Source: CAZBEA01 sp964490835
GTDB lineage: Bacteria > Patescibacteriota > Microgenomatia > Levybacterales > GWA1-39-11
Assembly: GCA_964490835.1 (NCBI GenBank)
Contig: CAZBEA010000004.1
Span: forward strand, 1-40,993
Length of the DNA: 40,993 nt
Direction: 5' to 3'
A program made the position numbers and the translations under genes. Positions 1-7,322 of this stretch are shown here, piece by piece. The notes beneath the pieces are model-generated. The model did not search any database. It was not told where the DNA came from and saw nothing but the letters and a program-made list of their open reading frames with translations. Numbering within the stretch: position 1 is the stretch's first letter; the number at the start of each line of letters is the position of its first letter.

Positions 1-31
1 TCAAGATTTCCACTCGTAGCCATATTAATTA

Positions 32-60
32 TTGTGCACTATTTTTTATTGAGATACTAG
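32..60 (+). promoter_or_regulatory. weak candidate promoter of the EamA transporter gene
   Basis: A TTGTGC box (32-37) lies 17 bases before TACTAG (55-60). An overlapping reading is TG-A-GATACT, an extended -10 with its hexamer at 53-58. Either puts transcription start at or next to the ATG at 65. The hexamers are poor matches, so this is tentative. Confidence 0.3.
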
Positions 61-64
61 GGAA

Positions 65-982
65 ATGAAAGCATCTCCCAAATCTTCTCTTGGATACCTC
101 ATGATCTTTCTTTCTGCAATTGGGTTCGGAAGTTATGGTGTGTGGTCTAAATTTATAGGAGAAGACTTTGGAGTTTTTTATCAAGGCTGGGTAAGAAGCG
201 CCATCGTTCTTTTGATTCTTATTCCAATCGCACTTTACACCAGAAATTTTAAACCCGTCACAAAAAAGGATCTTAAATGGGTCCTAATTCCAGTTCTTTT
301 CGGAGCAGCAACCCAAGCTCCACTCTACTATGCGTTCATTAATATGGACATCGGCACAGCAACTCTTATTTTTTACTCTATGTACGTAATAACTTCGTAC
401 GTTGTTGGGAAATTTTTCCTAGGTGAAAAGATTACACCAGTCAAGCTTGCATCACTCCTTCTGGCTTTTGTGGGGCTCTTTCTTATTTTTGGAATATCTC
501 TGCAATACTTCACATTCCTCGCGCTCTTTATGGCAGCGCTCAACGGTATCGCAAGTGGAGGAGAAGTCGCTACGACGAAAAAAACTACTCACAAGTTCAG
601 TTCGCTTCAAATAGGAATTTATGTTTGGGCGGGAATTCTTGTGACACACCTACCACTTTCATTGCTCTTTGGTGAGACTCAAATCGTGCCTCAATTTAAT
701 TTCGTGTGGATTTCAATGCTAGCTTTTGCGCTGGTCGGACTTGCCGCATTTTGGCTCGTGATAGAAGGATTTAAATATGTTGATGCAAGCATCGGAGGGC
801 TCATTGGGCTTTTTGAAATAATTGCCGGAATTATTTTTGGAATAATACTTTTTGATGAAAAATTAACACCATTTGTACTGTTGGGTGGTGGAATAATAAT
901 CCTTTCTGCAATACTACCCGATCTGACTACAATTATTCAGAATAGAAATAAAAGAGGCAAACTAAAAAAGAGAGAGATATAA
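65..982 (+). CDS. EamA/DMT-family transporter
   Basis: This 305-residue protein is almost entirely hydrophobic, with about ten predicted membrane segments arranged as two related halves. That is the normal length and layout of EamA-domain drug/metabolite transporters. The first half contains GFGSYGVWSKF near residues 20-30 and the second half a GLFEIIAGIIFGIILFDEKL region near 245-265; the acidic E/K pair after the penultimate helix is typical of the family. The tail is basic and cytoplasmic (NRNKRGKLKKREI). The substrate cannot be predicted: relatives export amino acids, metabolites or nucleotide sugars. It stands alone on the plus strand and converges on the membrane-protein gene at 1010 with only 27 bases between them and no clear terminator. 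Confidence 0.85.
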   Translation: MKASPKSSLGYLMIFLSAIGFGSYGVWSKFIGEDFGVFYQGWVRSAIVLLILIPIALYTRNFKPVTKKDLKWVLIPVLFGAATQAPLYYAFINMDIGTATLIFYSMYVITSYVVGKFFLGEKITPVKLASLLLAFVGLFLIFGISLQYFTFLALFMAALNGIASGGEVATTKKTTHKFSSLQIGIYVWAGILVTHLPLSLLFGETQIVPQFNFVWISMLAFALVGLAAFWLVIEGFKYVDASIGGLIGLFEIIAGIIFGIILFDEKLTPFVLLGGGIIILSAILPDLTTIIQNRNKRGKLKKREI

Positions 983-1009
983 AGAAACTATAGAATCTGA
1001 ATCTGATCC

Positions 1010-1678
1010 TCAATCTTCATAGTCCTCATATATGTACCAATTCTTATCGATCTGCTGATAAATTGTGTAAGACCCTGATCCCCCCTCACATCCTTTAAAA
1101 TGATCAAGACTTTTTAATGGTTCGGACGGATAGCCACAATTTCTCTTAAAGAAGTTCTTAGGTTTGGAAATGGAATACAGATAACCCTTACTTCTTCCAG
1201 AAACTGATAACCCATAAGCATAAGCAATAAAACGAACCTCATTTGGATACGCATAAAAACCACGTGGAATGCTTAACCGTATTAATTCCTCTCTATAACT
1301 ATCTATATCGCTACTATTGAGTCCTATCTGTCTCAAGTTATCGGGTTCCGTCCAATTATCATCTACTCTTACAAGTCCCTTCTTTTGATCTGTGAGAATT
1401 CTTCCCACAAGTATATTAAATCTATCTTTATTCTGAAAGTAATTGTTTGAAAGTTTTTGAGTTGCAGGAGGTCTTGAAAGATAAAGAATAGTTGCAATTA
1501 AACATATTGTTAAAAGAAAAATTGCACCATCTATTATTAGCAACTTTCTTAATATATGAAATTTTTTCTTTTTGAATCCAAACCACGTGAATATAACAAG
1601 AAGTAAAAAACTTACGGGCAAATACACTAGAAAGAAAAAGAGTATCAAAGCAAAAAGCAATATAGAAAACAGGAACAT
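1010..1678 (-). CDS. unknown protein with two N-terminal membrane segments
   Basis: I do not recognise a family for this 222-residue protein. Residues 1-35 and about 45-70 are strongly hydrophobic and separated by a basic loop (FGFKKKKFHILRK). The rest is soluble-looking and rich in Asn, Tyr and Ser, with two cysteines in the last 45 residues (RNCGYP and KGCEGG) and an acidic end. The short lysine-rich loop suggests that both termini face outward, but this is inference. The region is visibly more AT-rich than the ribosomal and polymerase genes beside it. Together with lepB it sits next to a duplicated rpsG end, so it may be acquired DNA. It has no operon partner: its promoter region (1679-1836) also holds an inverted repeat. 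Confidence 0.6.
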   Translation of the reverse strand: MFLFSILLFALILFFFLVYLPVSFLLLVIFTWFGFKKKKFHILRKLLIIDGAIFLLTICLIATILYLSRPPATQKLSNNYFQNKDRFNILVGRILTDQKKGLVRVDDNWTEPDNLRQIGLNSSDIDSYREELIRLSIPRGFYAYPNEVRFIAYAYGLSVSGRSKGYLYSISKPKNFFKRNCGYPSEPLKSLDHFKGCEGGSGSYTIYQQIDKNWYIYEDYED

Positions 1679-1686
1679 TGCATTAG

Positions 1687-1716
1687 ATCGAGAATATAAG
1701 AATATTCAGACTCGAT
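1687..1716. repeat. interrupted inverted repeat upstream of the 222-aa gene
   Basis: ATCGAG (1687-1692) pairs with CTCGAT (1711-1716), and the inner AATAT (1693-1697) pairs with ATATT (1702-1706) around an AAGA loop, with CAGA left unpaired. It lies 9-38 bases upstream of the start codon at 1678, where an operator or a leader hairpin would be. It has no U-tract, so a terminator is unlikely. Confidence 0.4.
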
Positions 1717-1758
1717 ATAAATTATGTTATCAAAAATTAGAAATTAGTATTAAAATTC

Positions 1759-1788
1759 TAGAATTAGAATCTGAAGCGTGCGAAAGCT
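1759..1788 (-). pseudogene. remnant of an rpsG 3' end (direct repeat of 2532-2561)
   Basis: Twenty-six of 30 bases match the last codons, stop and 3' flank of rpsG at 2532-2561, in the same orientation. On the minus strand it reads GAFARFRF-stop, against KAFAHFRF-stop in the intact S7. Four bases differ: one changes His to Arg, two are synonymous third-position changes and one changes the codon before AFA. It is not connected to any S7 reading frame upstream. The pair of copies brackets lepB, the pattern left when DNA inserts at the 3' end of a gene. Confidence 0.7.
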
Positions 1789-1836
1789 CCTGTCCTAATC
1801 CATACTTAATTATAACCAGTTGAGGTTCGTGTTCTG

Positions 1837-2448
1837 CTAATATTTTAGTAGGAATATACCCTCTATGTCATCGGCATTGACAAACCCCCATTCCCTAGAA
1901 TCACTACTCTCTTTTCTATTGTCTCCCATTACAACAAAGGCATTTCGAGGAATCTTTAAAAGATTTTTCTCTATAACAAACTTTCCAGCTTCTGTATTTA
2001 GTTCGTCTAAATAACTGCTTTCGTCCAAGTACTTTCCGTTAATAAAGACTTTCCCATCTTTTATTTCAATTGATTCACCTGGCAATCCGATTACTCTTCT
2101 AATTGTAGAGACCTGTCTATTTGTGGGAAATTTATGTACTATCAAATCTCCTCTGATAATATCCTCTGAAGTTACCATTTTTGCGATAAATTTCTGATTT
2201 GTCTCAAGCGTGGGAAACATACTATTTCCACTAACGATATAGGATCTTATGGGAAAGACACCCAGTATTAAGAGTGCCACAAAAAGAGGATAAATTCCTA
2301 TCAATGCAGTAATAACAATTCTTTTCTTTTTATTCCAATTAGACCAGTGCCAAACATAAATAAGAAATAATACAATTCCCAATAGCTTTGAAAATAAAAG
2401 AAATATCAAAAGGGATCCAAGGACAATTAAAAATTGCTTTTTAGACAT
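1837..2448 (-). CDS. lepB: signal peptidase I with Arg in place of the general-base Lys
   Basis: This 203-residue protein is the membrane protease that removes signal peptides from exported proteins. It has hydrophobic segments at about 6-32 and 44-64, then the S26 catalytic domain outside the membrane. The Ser box SGNSMFPT (73-80) supplies the nucleophile S76. Box D is IRRVIGLPGE (116-125), and box E is GDNRKESSDSREWG near 175-188, including the GDN and SxDSRxxG signatures. The catalytic Lys, first of the usual KR pair in box D (K145 in E. coli LepB), is Arg 117 here; the codon reads AGA. K106 in the IVHKFP segment is a conserved but normally non-catalytic Lys. The gene follows rpsG where fusA or tuf would be expected, and is bracketed by copies of the rpsG 3' end. 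It has its own promoter at 2475-2503. Confidence 0.88.
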   Translation of the reverse strand: MSKKQFLIVLGSLLIFLLFSKLLGIVLFLIYVWHWSNWNKKKRIVITALIGIYPLFVALLILGVFPIRSYIVSGNSMFPTLETNQKFIAKMVTSEDIIRGDLIVHKFPTNRQVSTIRRVIGLPGESIEIKDGKVFINGKYLDESSYLDELNTEAGKFVIEKNLLKIPRNAFVVMGDNRKESSDSREWGFVNADDIEGIFLLKY

Positions 2449-2455
2449 AAGGTTC

Positions 2456-2469
2456 TGCCCCGGAGGGCA
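2456..2469 (-). promoter_or_regulatory. small hairpin in the lepB leader
   Basis: On the minus strand TGCCC-TCCG-GGGCA forms a perfect 5-bp stem with a four-base loop, 8 bases before the lepB ATG. It falls inside the predicted leader of about 20 bases, so it could affect ribosome access. With no following T-run it is not a convincing terminator for rpsG. Confidence 0.4.
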
Positions 2470-2474
2470 TTTTA

Positions 2475-2503
2475 ATTGTAAGAAAAAAATATAAGGAGAT
2501 CAA
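2475..2503 (-). promoter_or_regulatory. lepB promoter
   Basis: Minus-strand TTGATC (2498-2503), a 17-base spacer and TACAAT (2475-2480) make a good sigma-70-type promoter in the rpsG-lepB gap. Transcription would begin near 2468, giving a leader of about 20 bases. lepB can therefore be expressed apart from the ribosomal operon. Confidence 0.6.
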
Positions 2504-2536
2504 TTAATACGCACCTTATGTATGAAGGTATTAGAA

Positions 2537-3013
2537 TTAGAACCTGAAGTGGGCGAAGGCTTTGTTGGCTTCTGCCATGCGGTGTGCAACATCTTTCTTT
2601 CTCATTGCTTCACCCTCGTTTTGGTTGGCTGCGAGGAGTTCTGCTGCGAGTTTTTCAGCGAACGTCTTAAATTCGGAATTTGATCGTTTTCGTGTCGCTT
2701 CAAGAAGCCATCTGATCGCAAGGGAAATTCTTCGTGGTCCTCTAACTTCCATAGGCACCTGGTATGCTGCTCCACCGATTCTTTTTGCTCTTACTTCGAT
2801 TTTGGGACCTACATTTTCAATTGCATTCTCAAATACTTGAAGTGGGTCATGACCCTGAGACTTGAGAAGATCCATTGCATCATACACTGCTCGTTGAATT
2901 GTGGTCTTTTTACCATCTACCATTGAGCGATTAATAAATTTTGCAAGAAGGACACTGTTATACAGTGGATCAGCTTTTACAATATTTCTTTTAAATGTTG
3001 ATTTACCTCGCAT
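2537..3013 (-). CDS. rpsG: 30S ribosomal protein S7
   Basis: S7 is a primary 16S rRNA-binding protein that nucleates the head of the small subunit and contacts the E site. All 158 residues align with the usual length (about 156). Seen are the basic N-terminus (MRGKSTFKRNIVKADP), the NRSMVDGKKTTIQRAVYDA segment, the conserved GGAAYQVPMEVRGPRR region near 80-95, and the C-terminal MAEANKAFAHFRF. It lies 7 bases after rpsL in the str-type order rpoB-rpoC-rpsL-rpsG. The usual next genes, fusA and tuf, are absent; lepB follows. The final 8 codons and 3' flank are duplicated at 1759-1788. Confidence 0.97.
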   Translation of the reverse strand: MRGKSTFKRNIVKADPLYNSVLLAKFINRSMVDGKKTTIQRAVYDAMDLLKSQGHDPLQVFENAIENVGPKIEVRAKRIGGAAYQVPMEVRGPRRISLAIRWLLEATRKRSNSEFKTFAEKLAAELLAANQNEGEAMRKKDVAHRMAEANKAFAHFRF

Positions 3014-3020
3014 GATTTAA

Positions 3021-3443
3021 TTAAGCCTGTTTGGCTCCTCCCTTTTTAACACCGTATTTACTCCTCGATGATTTTCTTGTCTCTACTCCCGCCAAATCAA
3101 ATTTTCCACGAACGATGTGATATTTTACACCCGGTAAATCTTTTACTCTTCCACCACGGACGAGAACGATTCCGTGTTCTGCCAAGTTGTGGCCGATTCC
3201 CATGATGTAGGCTGTAACTTCTTCACGATTGGATAATTTGACCCTGGCTACTTTTCGAAGAGCCGAATTCGGTTTCTTCGGGGTCATCGTTCGAACCAGT
3301 GTTACCACTCCTCTTTTTTGAGGTGATGGGTTAGTCGTAAACTCTCTGTCTTTTGCATTGAAAATTGTTCGCAAACCTGTTGCTTTAATTTTCTTCGACT
3401 TCTTAAGTCTTCGCTTTCGAATTAATTGATTTAATGTCGGCAT
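3021..3443 (-). CDS. rpsL: 30S ribosomal protein S12
   Basis: S12 sits at the decoding centre and helps monitor codon-anticodon pairing. The 140-residue protein starts MPTLNQLIRKRR and contains TPKKPNSALRKVARV and the GRVKDLPGVKYHIVRG loop, both conserved. The two lysines of PKKP and the lysine of the VKDLPG loop, where streptomycin-resistance changes occur in model bacteria, have their ordinary wild-type identities. The C-terminus is basic (SSRSKYGVKKGGAKQA). It follows rpoC by 25 bases, but a -10-like TAGAAT 9 bases before its ATG suggests an additional leaderless start inside the rpoC end. Confidence 0.97.
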   Translation of the reverse strand: MPTLNQLIRKRRLKKSKKIKATGLRTIFNAKDREFTTNPSPQKRGVVTLVRTMTPKKPNSALRKVARVKLSNREEVTAYIMGIGHNLAEHGIVLVRGGRVKDLPGVKYHIVRGKFDLAGVETRKSSRSKYGVKKGGAKQA

Positions 3444-3452
3444 AGTCTTGGT

Positions 3453-3458
3453 ATTCTA
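3453..3458 (-). promoter_or_regulatory. candidate leaderless promoter of rpsL
   Basis: TAGAAT (preceded by TG) ends 9 bases before the rpsL ATG in the rpoC-rpsL gap. The geometry matches the other putative leaderless starts in the window. No clear -35 is seen, as it would fall in the rpoC 3' end. Confidence 0.4.
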
Positions 3459-3468
3459 CACTATTTTT

Positions 3469-6400
3469 CTATTCCTGAATAGGGGCAGCAGCCTCGGCTT
3501 CCGCTTCGACTGGAGTTTCAGATGGTGTTTCAACGGATTCGGTTGCCTCGGTTGTTTCTGAACTTTCAGTACTTTCTACCGCTGCCACATCAGCATTATG
3601 ACCTTCCATAAATTCACGTCTGACAGGAATAAGTCTTCCAACAATAACATTCTCCTTAAGACCGATCAGGTTATCGATTCGGCCTTCAAGTGCAGCATCT
3701 GTCAGAACTTGAGTTGTCTCTTGGAATGAAGATGCTGAAAGCCATGAGTCTGTAACAAGCGCAGCTTTTGTGATACCAAGAAGAATTTCTCGAGCAGATG
3801 CAGGCTCTCCACCTTCTGAAATTACATTTGCATTCTCCTCTTCAAATCTCAATTTGCTGATCAAGTCTCCCGGAAGCAGTGATGTGTCTCCCGGTGTTTC
3901 AACGATAACCTTATCAGACATCTTTCGAAGGATAGTTTCAAAATGCTTGTAGTGAATACCGATTCCCTGTGATTCGTACACGTCTTGTACTTGGTCGATT
4001 AAGTATTCTTGTGACTTTTGAAGTCCACCTACTGTCAGTATATCTTTCGGATCAAGGTATCCTTCGCAGATTTGTGTACCTGCTGTTACTGTCTCTCCAT
4101 CTTTTACAAGAAGAGTTGCAGCTGATGGAATAAAGTATTCTCTTTCTTCAACCGGTTTTACTTTTGCATTGTTCACCCGTACGACAATTCCATCTTCAAC
4201 AGTTTCAACCGAGACTTTACCTGAAATCTCAGCAAGTGGTGCCAAATTCTTCGGTCGTCGTACTTCAAAGAGTTCTTCTACCCTTGGCAAACCCTGGGTA
4301 ACGTCAGACATAACAACTCCTCCGAAATGCTTAACACGCATGGTAAGCTGTGTTCCAGGTTCTCCGATGGATTGCGCTGCGATAACTCCGACCGGGGTAC
4401 CATAGTCTGCTCTCTTGAAAGTAGAAAGATCCCAACCGTAACACGCAGAGCAAATTCCGTATTTAAGTTTGCAATACAGTGGTGAGCGGACCCATGCCTC
4501 TGTCACGGATTCGTCTTTTGCGATTTCGCGGACAAGAACGTGATCAATATCGGCACCTTTTTTAACAATGATTTTCTTACCGGTCTTTGAGACGATATCT
4601 TTCAGAGCGACTCTTCCAAGAAGTTTGTTGGTGATATAGGATTCACTATCATGGTTAGTAAGGTCAACCCAAATACCCTCTGTTGCTCCACAATCATCTT
4701 CACGGATAATAACGTCGTGTGCAACATCAACAAGTCTTCGTGTTAAGTATCCTGCGTCTGCAGTCTTAAGAGCCGAGTCTGTAAGTCCTTTTCTTGAGCC
4801 ACGAGCCGAGTTCACGTATTCAAAAATTGAAAGACCTTCGCGGAAGTTAGATTTAATTGGAAGCTCGACGATTCGTCCTAGTGGATCGTAAATAAGACCT
4901 CTCATAGCCGCCATCTGCTTGATCTGATCTTTACCGGCACGAGCTCCCCCTGATTCGGCAATAATTCGTACCATATCCGACTTGTCAAAAAGATCCCATG
5001 TGAGTCCTGCCATCGTTTCGGTGAGCTCAAGCCATACGGCACTCACAAGCCTCTTTTGTTCTGCTTGGGTAATAAGACCTGTTTGGTATTCTTCTTCTAT
5101 TTCTTTAACTTTTTTCTCAGCTTCTTCAAGAAGTTTTTCTTTATTATCAAGCATCTTAAGATCGGTTGTTGAAACTGAAATTCCTGAGATAGTTGCAGCA
5201 TAGAATCCAACTTCCTTGATACTATCGATCAGGCGGGCAACTTCATCTGAAGAAAGTTCCACCATTGATCTTGTGATAATTTCTTTGATGGTTGCAGCTT
5301 TGATTTCCGTATTAATAAATCGCATTTTCTCAGGTAATTTTTCATTGAAAAGTATTCGTCCTACCGATGTCTCAAGTAATTCTCCCTTGTATCGAAGTTT
5401 GATTGGCTGTCGAACTTCAACTTTTCTGAGTGAGAAAGCAAAAAGTGCCTCATCAACATCTGAAAATGTTGGAAGATTTTCTTTTCGAAGCCTTTCATCA
5501 ATCGATGTTATATAGAACGCGCCAAGTGCCATTTCTTTGTTCGGAAGAGTAATTGGACTTCCATCGGCAGGCTTAAGAAGATTGTGAGCAGGCATCATAA
5601 GATTGATTGCTTCCTCTTGAGCTTTGGATGAAAGCGGTACATGAATAGCCATCTGATCACCATCAAAATCAGCGTTATACCCTGAACATACACATGGATG
5701 AATTCTGATTGCGCTTCCTTCTACTAGAACCGGATAGAATGCCTGCATACCCAGCTTGTGAAGGGTTGGAGCACGGTTCAGAAGAACCGGGTGATTTTTG
5801 GTAATTTCTTCCAAAATATCAAAAACCTCTGGTGGTCTTTTTTCTATGTATCTCTTTGCAGCCTTAGCATTGGGAGTTGTAAGACCTCGTGCGATAACTT
5901 CACGGATAACAAAAGGCTTGAAAAGCTCGAGTGCCATTTCTTTTGGAATACCACATTGGTTAAGACCGAGTTCCGGACCCACAATAATAACCGATCGTCC
6001 TGAATAATCGACCCTTTTACCAAGGAGGTTCTTTCGGAATCGACCCTGCTTTCCTCGGAGGACATCTGATAGCGATTTGAATTGTTTTTGAGTCTGTGAA
6101 GCACGGATTGAAGTATCGATCAGATAGTCGACCGCTTCCTGTAGCATTCTTTTTTCGTTTCGGAGGATTATTTCCGGTGCACCAAGAGAAATGAGATGCT
6201 TCAGACGGTTATTTCGGTTGATAACTCTTCGATACAGATCGTTCAAATCCGAAGTTGCAAATCTTCCTCCATTGAGTTGAACCATAGGTCTGAGATCCGG
6301 TGGAAGAACAGGAATCACTCTTAAAATAAGTGATGCAGGCTTGAATCCGGCTTTTTGGATATTCTCAATTAAATGAAGTCTCTTCAAAAGCTTGAGTTGT

Positions 6401-7314
6401 TTTTGTCCGGATGACTCGTGTACTTCTTCTCGAAGTTCTCCAATCAATTTCTTGGTATCGACTGAATTAATAGCGTGAAGCACTGCCTCCGCACCTGTTT
6501 CAACTTCGAAAAAGAGTGGAATGTCATATTCAATAAGTCTTACGTATTCTTCCTCTGAGAGAACATTCCAAATTTTAAGATTCTCAATAATTTCATTCAC
6601 TCGTGTGAAAATAGCCTCAATCTTGGTGACTTCGGTGTCGCGTCTTTTATCAAGAGCGACCCTTTTTTGTCGGTACATAATCTCGGTCTCTTCAACGACC
6701 AGTTCTTTTTGCTCTTTCTTCAGGGCATCTTTTACATCTGTAAGTTTTTTCTTCTCTTCATCCTCAAGTGATTTCTTCTCGAGGTCTACTTGATCTACGA
6801 GCTTTTTAATTCTTGCTTGCTTGATCTCTTCGATCTTTTTCTGAGCGTCTTCCCTCTTACCTTCATCGATTCCTGTTACAAGATATGATGCAAAATAAAT
6901 AACCGATTCGAGTTCTTTCTGAGAAATATCAAGAAGTGTAGATAATTTTGATGGAATTCCCTTTGAGAACCATACATGAACAACAGGAGAGGCAAGAGAT
7001 ATATGTCCCATTCGCTCTCGTCGAACTCGTGAATAGGTAACTTCTACTCCACATCGATCACAAACAATTCCCTTATATCGAATTCTCTTGTATTTACCAC
7101 AATAACATTCAAAGTCTCGGACAGGTCCGAAGATTCTTTCATCAAAAAGTCCGTCTTTTTCAGGTCTATACGTTCGATAATTGATCGTCTCAGGCTTGGT
7201 GATCTCACCATGAGAGTATGACTTGATCTCATCCGGATCAGCAATTAAGATCTTAAGACCCTTAAAGTCTGCTATATTTATTGCGTCAAATTTTTTTGTT
7301 GAATCTTTATCCAT
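3469..7314 (-). CDS. rpoC: RNA polymerase subunit beta'
   Basis: Catalytic subunit of DNA-dependent RNA polymerase, 1281 residues. The N-terminal zinc finger has Cys 70, 72, 85 and 88. The active-site NADFDGD (547-553) holds the three Asp that bind the catalytic Mg2+. A second zinc site uses CGATEG together with the later CKLKYGICSACYG cluster, and the trigger/bridge regions include QSIGEPGTQLTMR. Residues about 152-248 form a highly charged Lys/Glu coiled coil in the clamp. The last 40 residues or so are an acidic Ser/Thr/Glu tail ending AAAPIQE. It starts 8 bases after rpoB and is followed by rpsL. The protein is intact, with no frameshift. Confidence 0.98.
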   Translation of the reverse strand: MDKDSTKKFDAINIADFKGLKILIADPDEIKSYSHGEITKPETINYRTYRPEKDGLFDERIFGPVRDFECYCGKYKRIRYKGIVCDRCGVEVTYSRVRRERMGHISLASPVVHVWFSKGIPSKLSTLLDISQKELESVIYFASYLVTGIDEGKREDAQKKIEEIKQARIKKLVDQVDLEKKSLEDEEKKKLTDVKDALKKEQKELVVEETEIMYRQKRVALDKRRDTEVTKIEAIFTRVNEIIENLKIWNVLSEEEYVRLIEYDIPLFFEVETGAEAVLHAINSVDTKKLIGELREEVHESSGQKQLKLLKRLHLIENIQKAGFKPASLILRVIPVLPPDLRPMVQLNGGRFATSDLNDLYRRVINRNNRLKHLISLGAPEIILRNEKRMLQEAVDYLIDTSIRASQTQKQFKSLSDVLRGKQGRFRKNLLGKRVDYSGRSVIIVGPELGLNQCGIPKEMALELFKPFVIREVIARGLTTPNAKAAKRYIEKRPPEVFDILEEITKNHPVLLNRAPTLHKLGMQAFYPVLVEGSAIRIHPCVCSGYNADFDGDQMAIHVPLSSKAQEEAINLMMPAHNLLKPADGSPITLPNKEMALGAFYITSIDERLRKENLPTFSDVDEALFAFSLRKVEVRQPIKLRYKGELLETSVGRILFNEKLPEKMRFINTEIKAATIKEIITRSMVELSSDEVARLIDSIKEVGFYAATISGISVSTTDLKMLDNKEKLLEEAEKKVKEIEEEYQTGLITQAEQKRLVSAVWLELTETMAGLTWDLFDKSDMVRIIAESGGARAGKDQIKQMAAMRGLIYDPLGRIVELPIKSNFREGLSIFEYVNSARGSRKGLTDSALKTADAGYLTRRLVDVAHDVIIREDDCGATEGIWVDLTNHDSESYITNKLLGRVALKDIVSKTGKKIIVKKGADIDHVLVREIAKDESVTEAWVRSPLYCKLKYGICSACYGWDLSTFKRADYGTPVGVIAAQSIGEPGTQLTMRVKHFGGVVMSDVTQGLPRVEELFEVRRPKNLAPLAEISGKVSVETVEDGIVVRVNNAKVKPVEEREYFIPSAATLLVKDGETVTAGTQICEGYLDPKDILTVGGLQKSQEYLIDQVQDVYESQGIGIHYKHFETILRKMSDKVIVETPGDTSLLPGDLISKLRFEEENANVISEGGEPASAREILLGITKAALVTDSWLSASSFQETTQVLTDAALEGRIDNLIGLKENVIVGRLIPVRREFMEGHNADVAAVESTESSETTEATESVETPSETPVEAEAEAAAPIQE

Positions 7315-7322
7315 ATTGTTAA

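Noticed and set aside
1572..1823. 83-residue open frame on the plus strand
   Set aside because: It runs antisense through the start of the membrane-protein gene and the rpsG remnant, with no promoter, motif or conserved composition.
2491..2503. Shared 12-base AGGAGATCAATT near lepB (plus strand) and in the rpoB leader (minus strand, about 10763-10776)
   Set aside because: The copies are in opposite settings (rpsG-lepB gap versus rpoB leader) with no extended similarity; in AT-rich DNA this may be chance, so it is not reported as a regulatory element.
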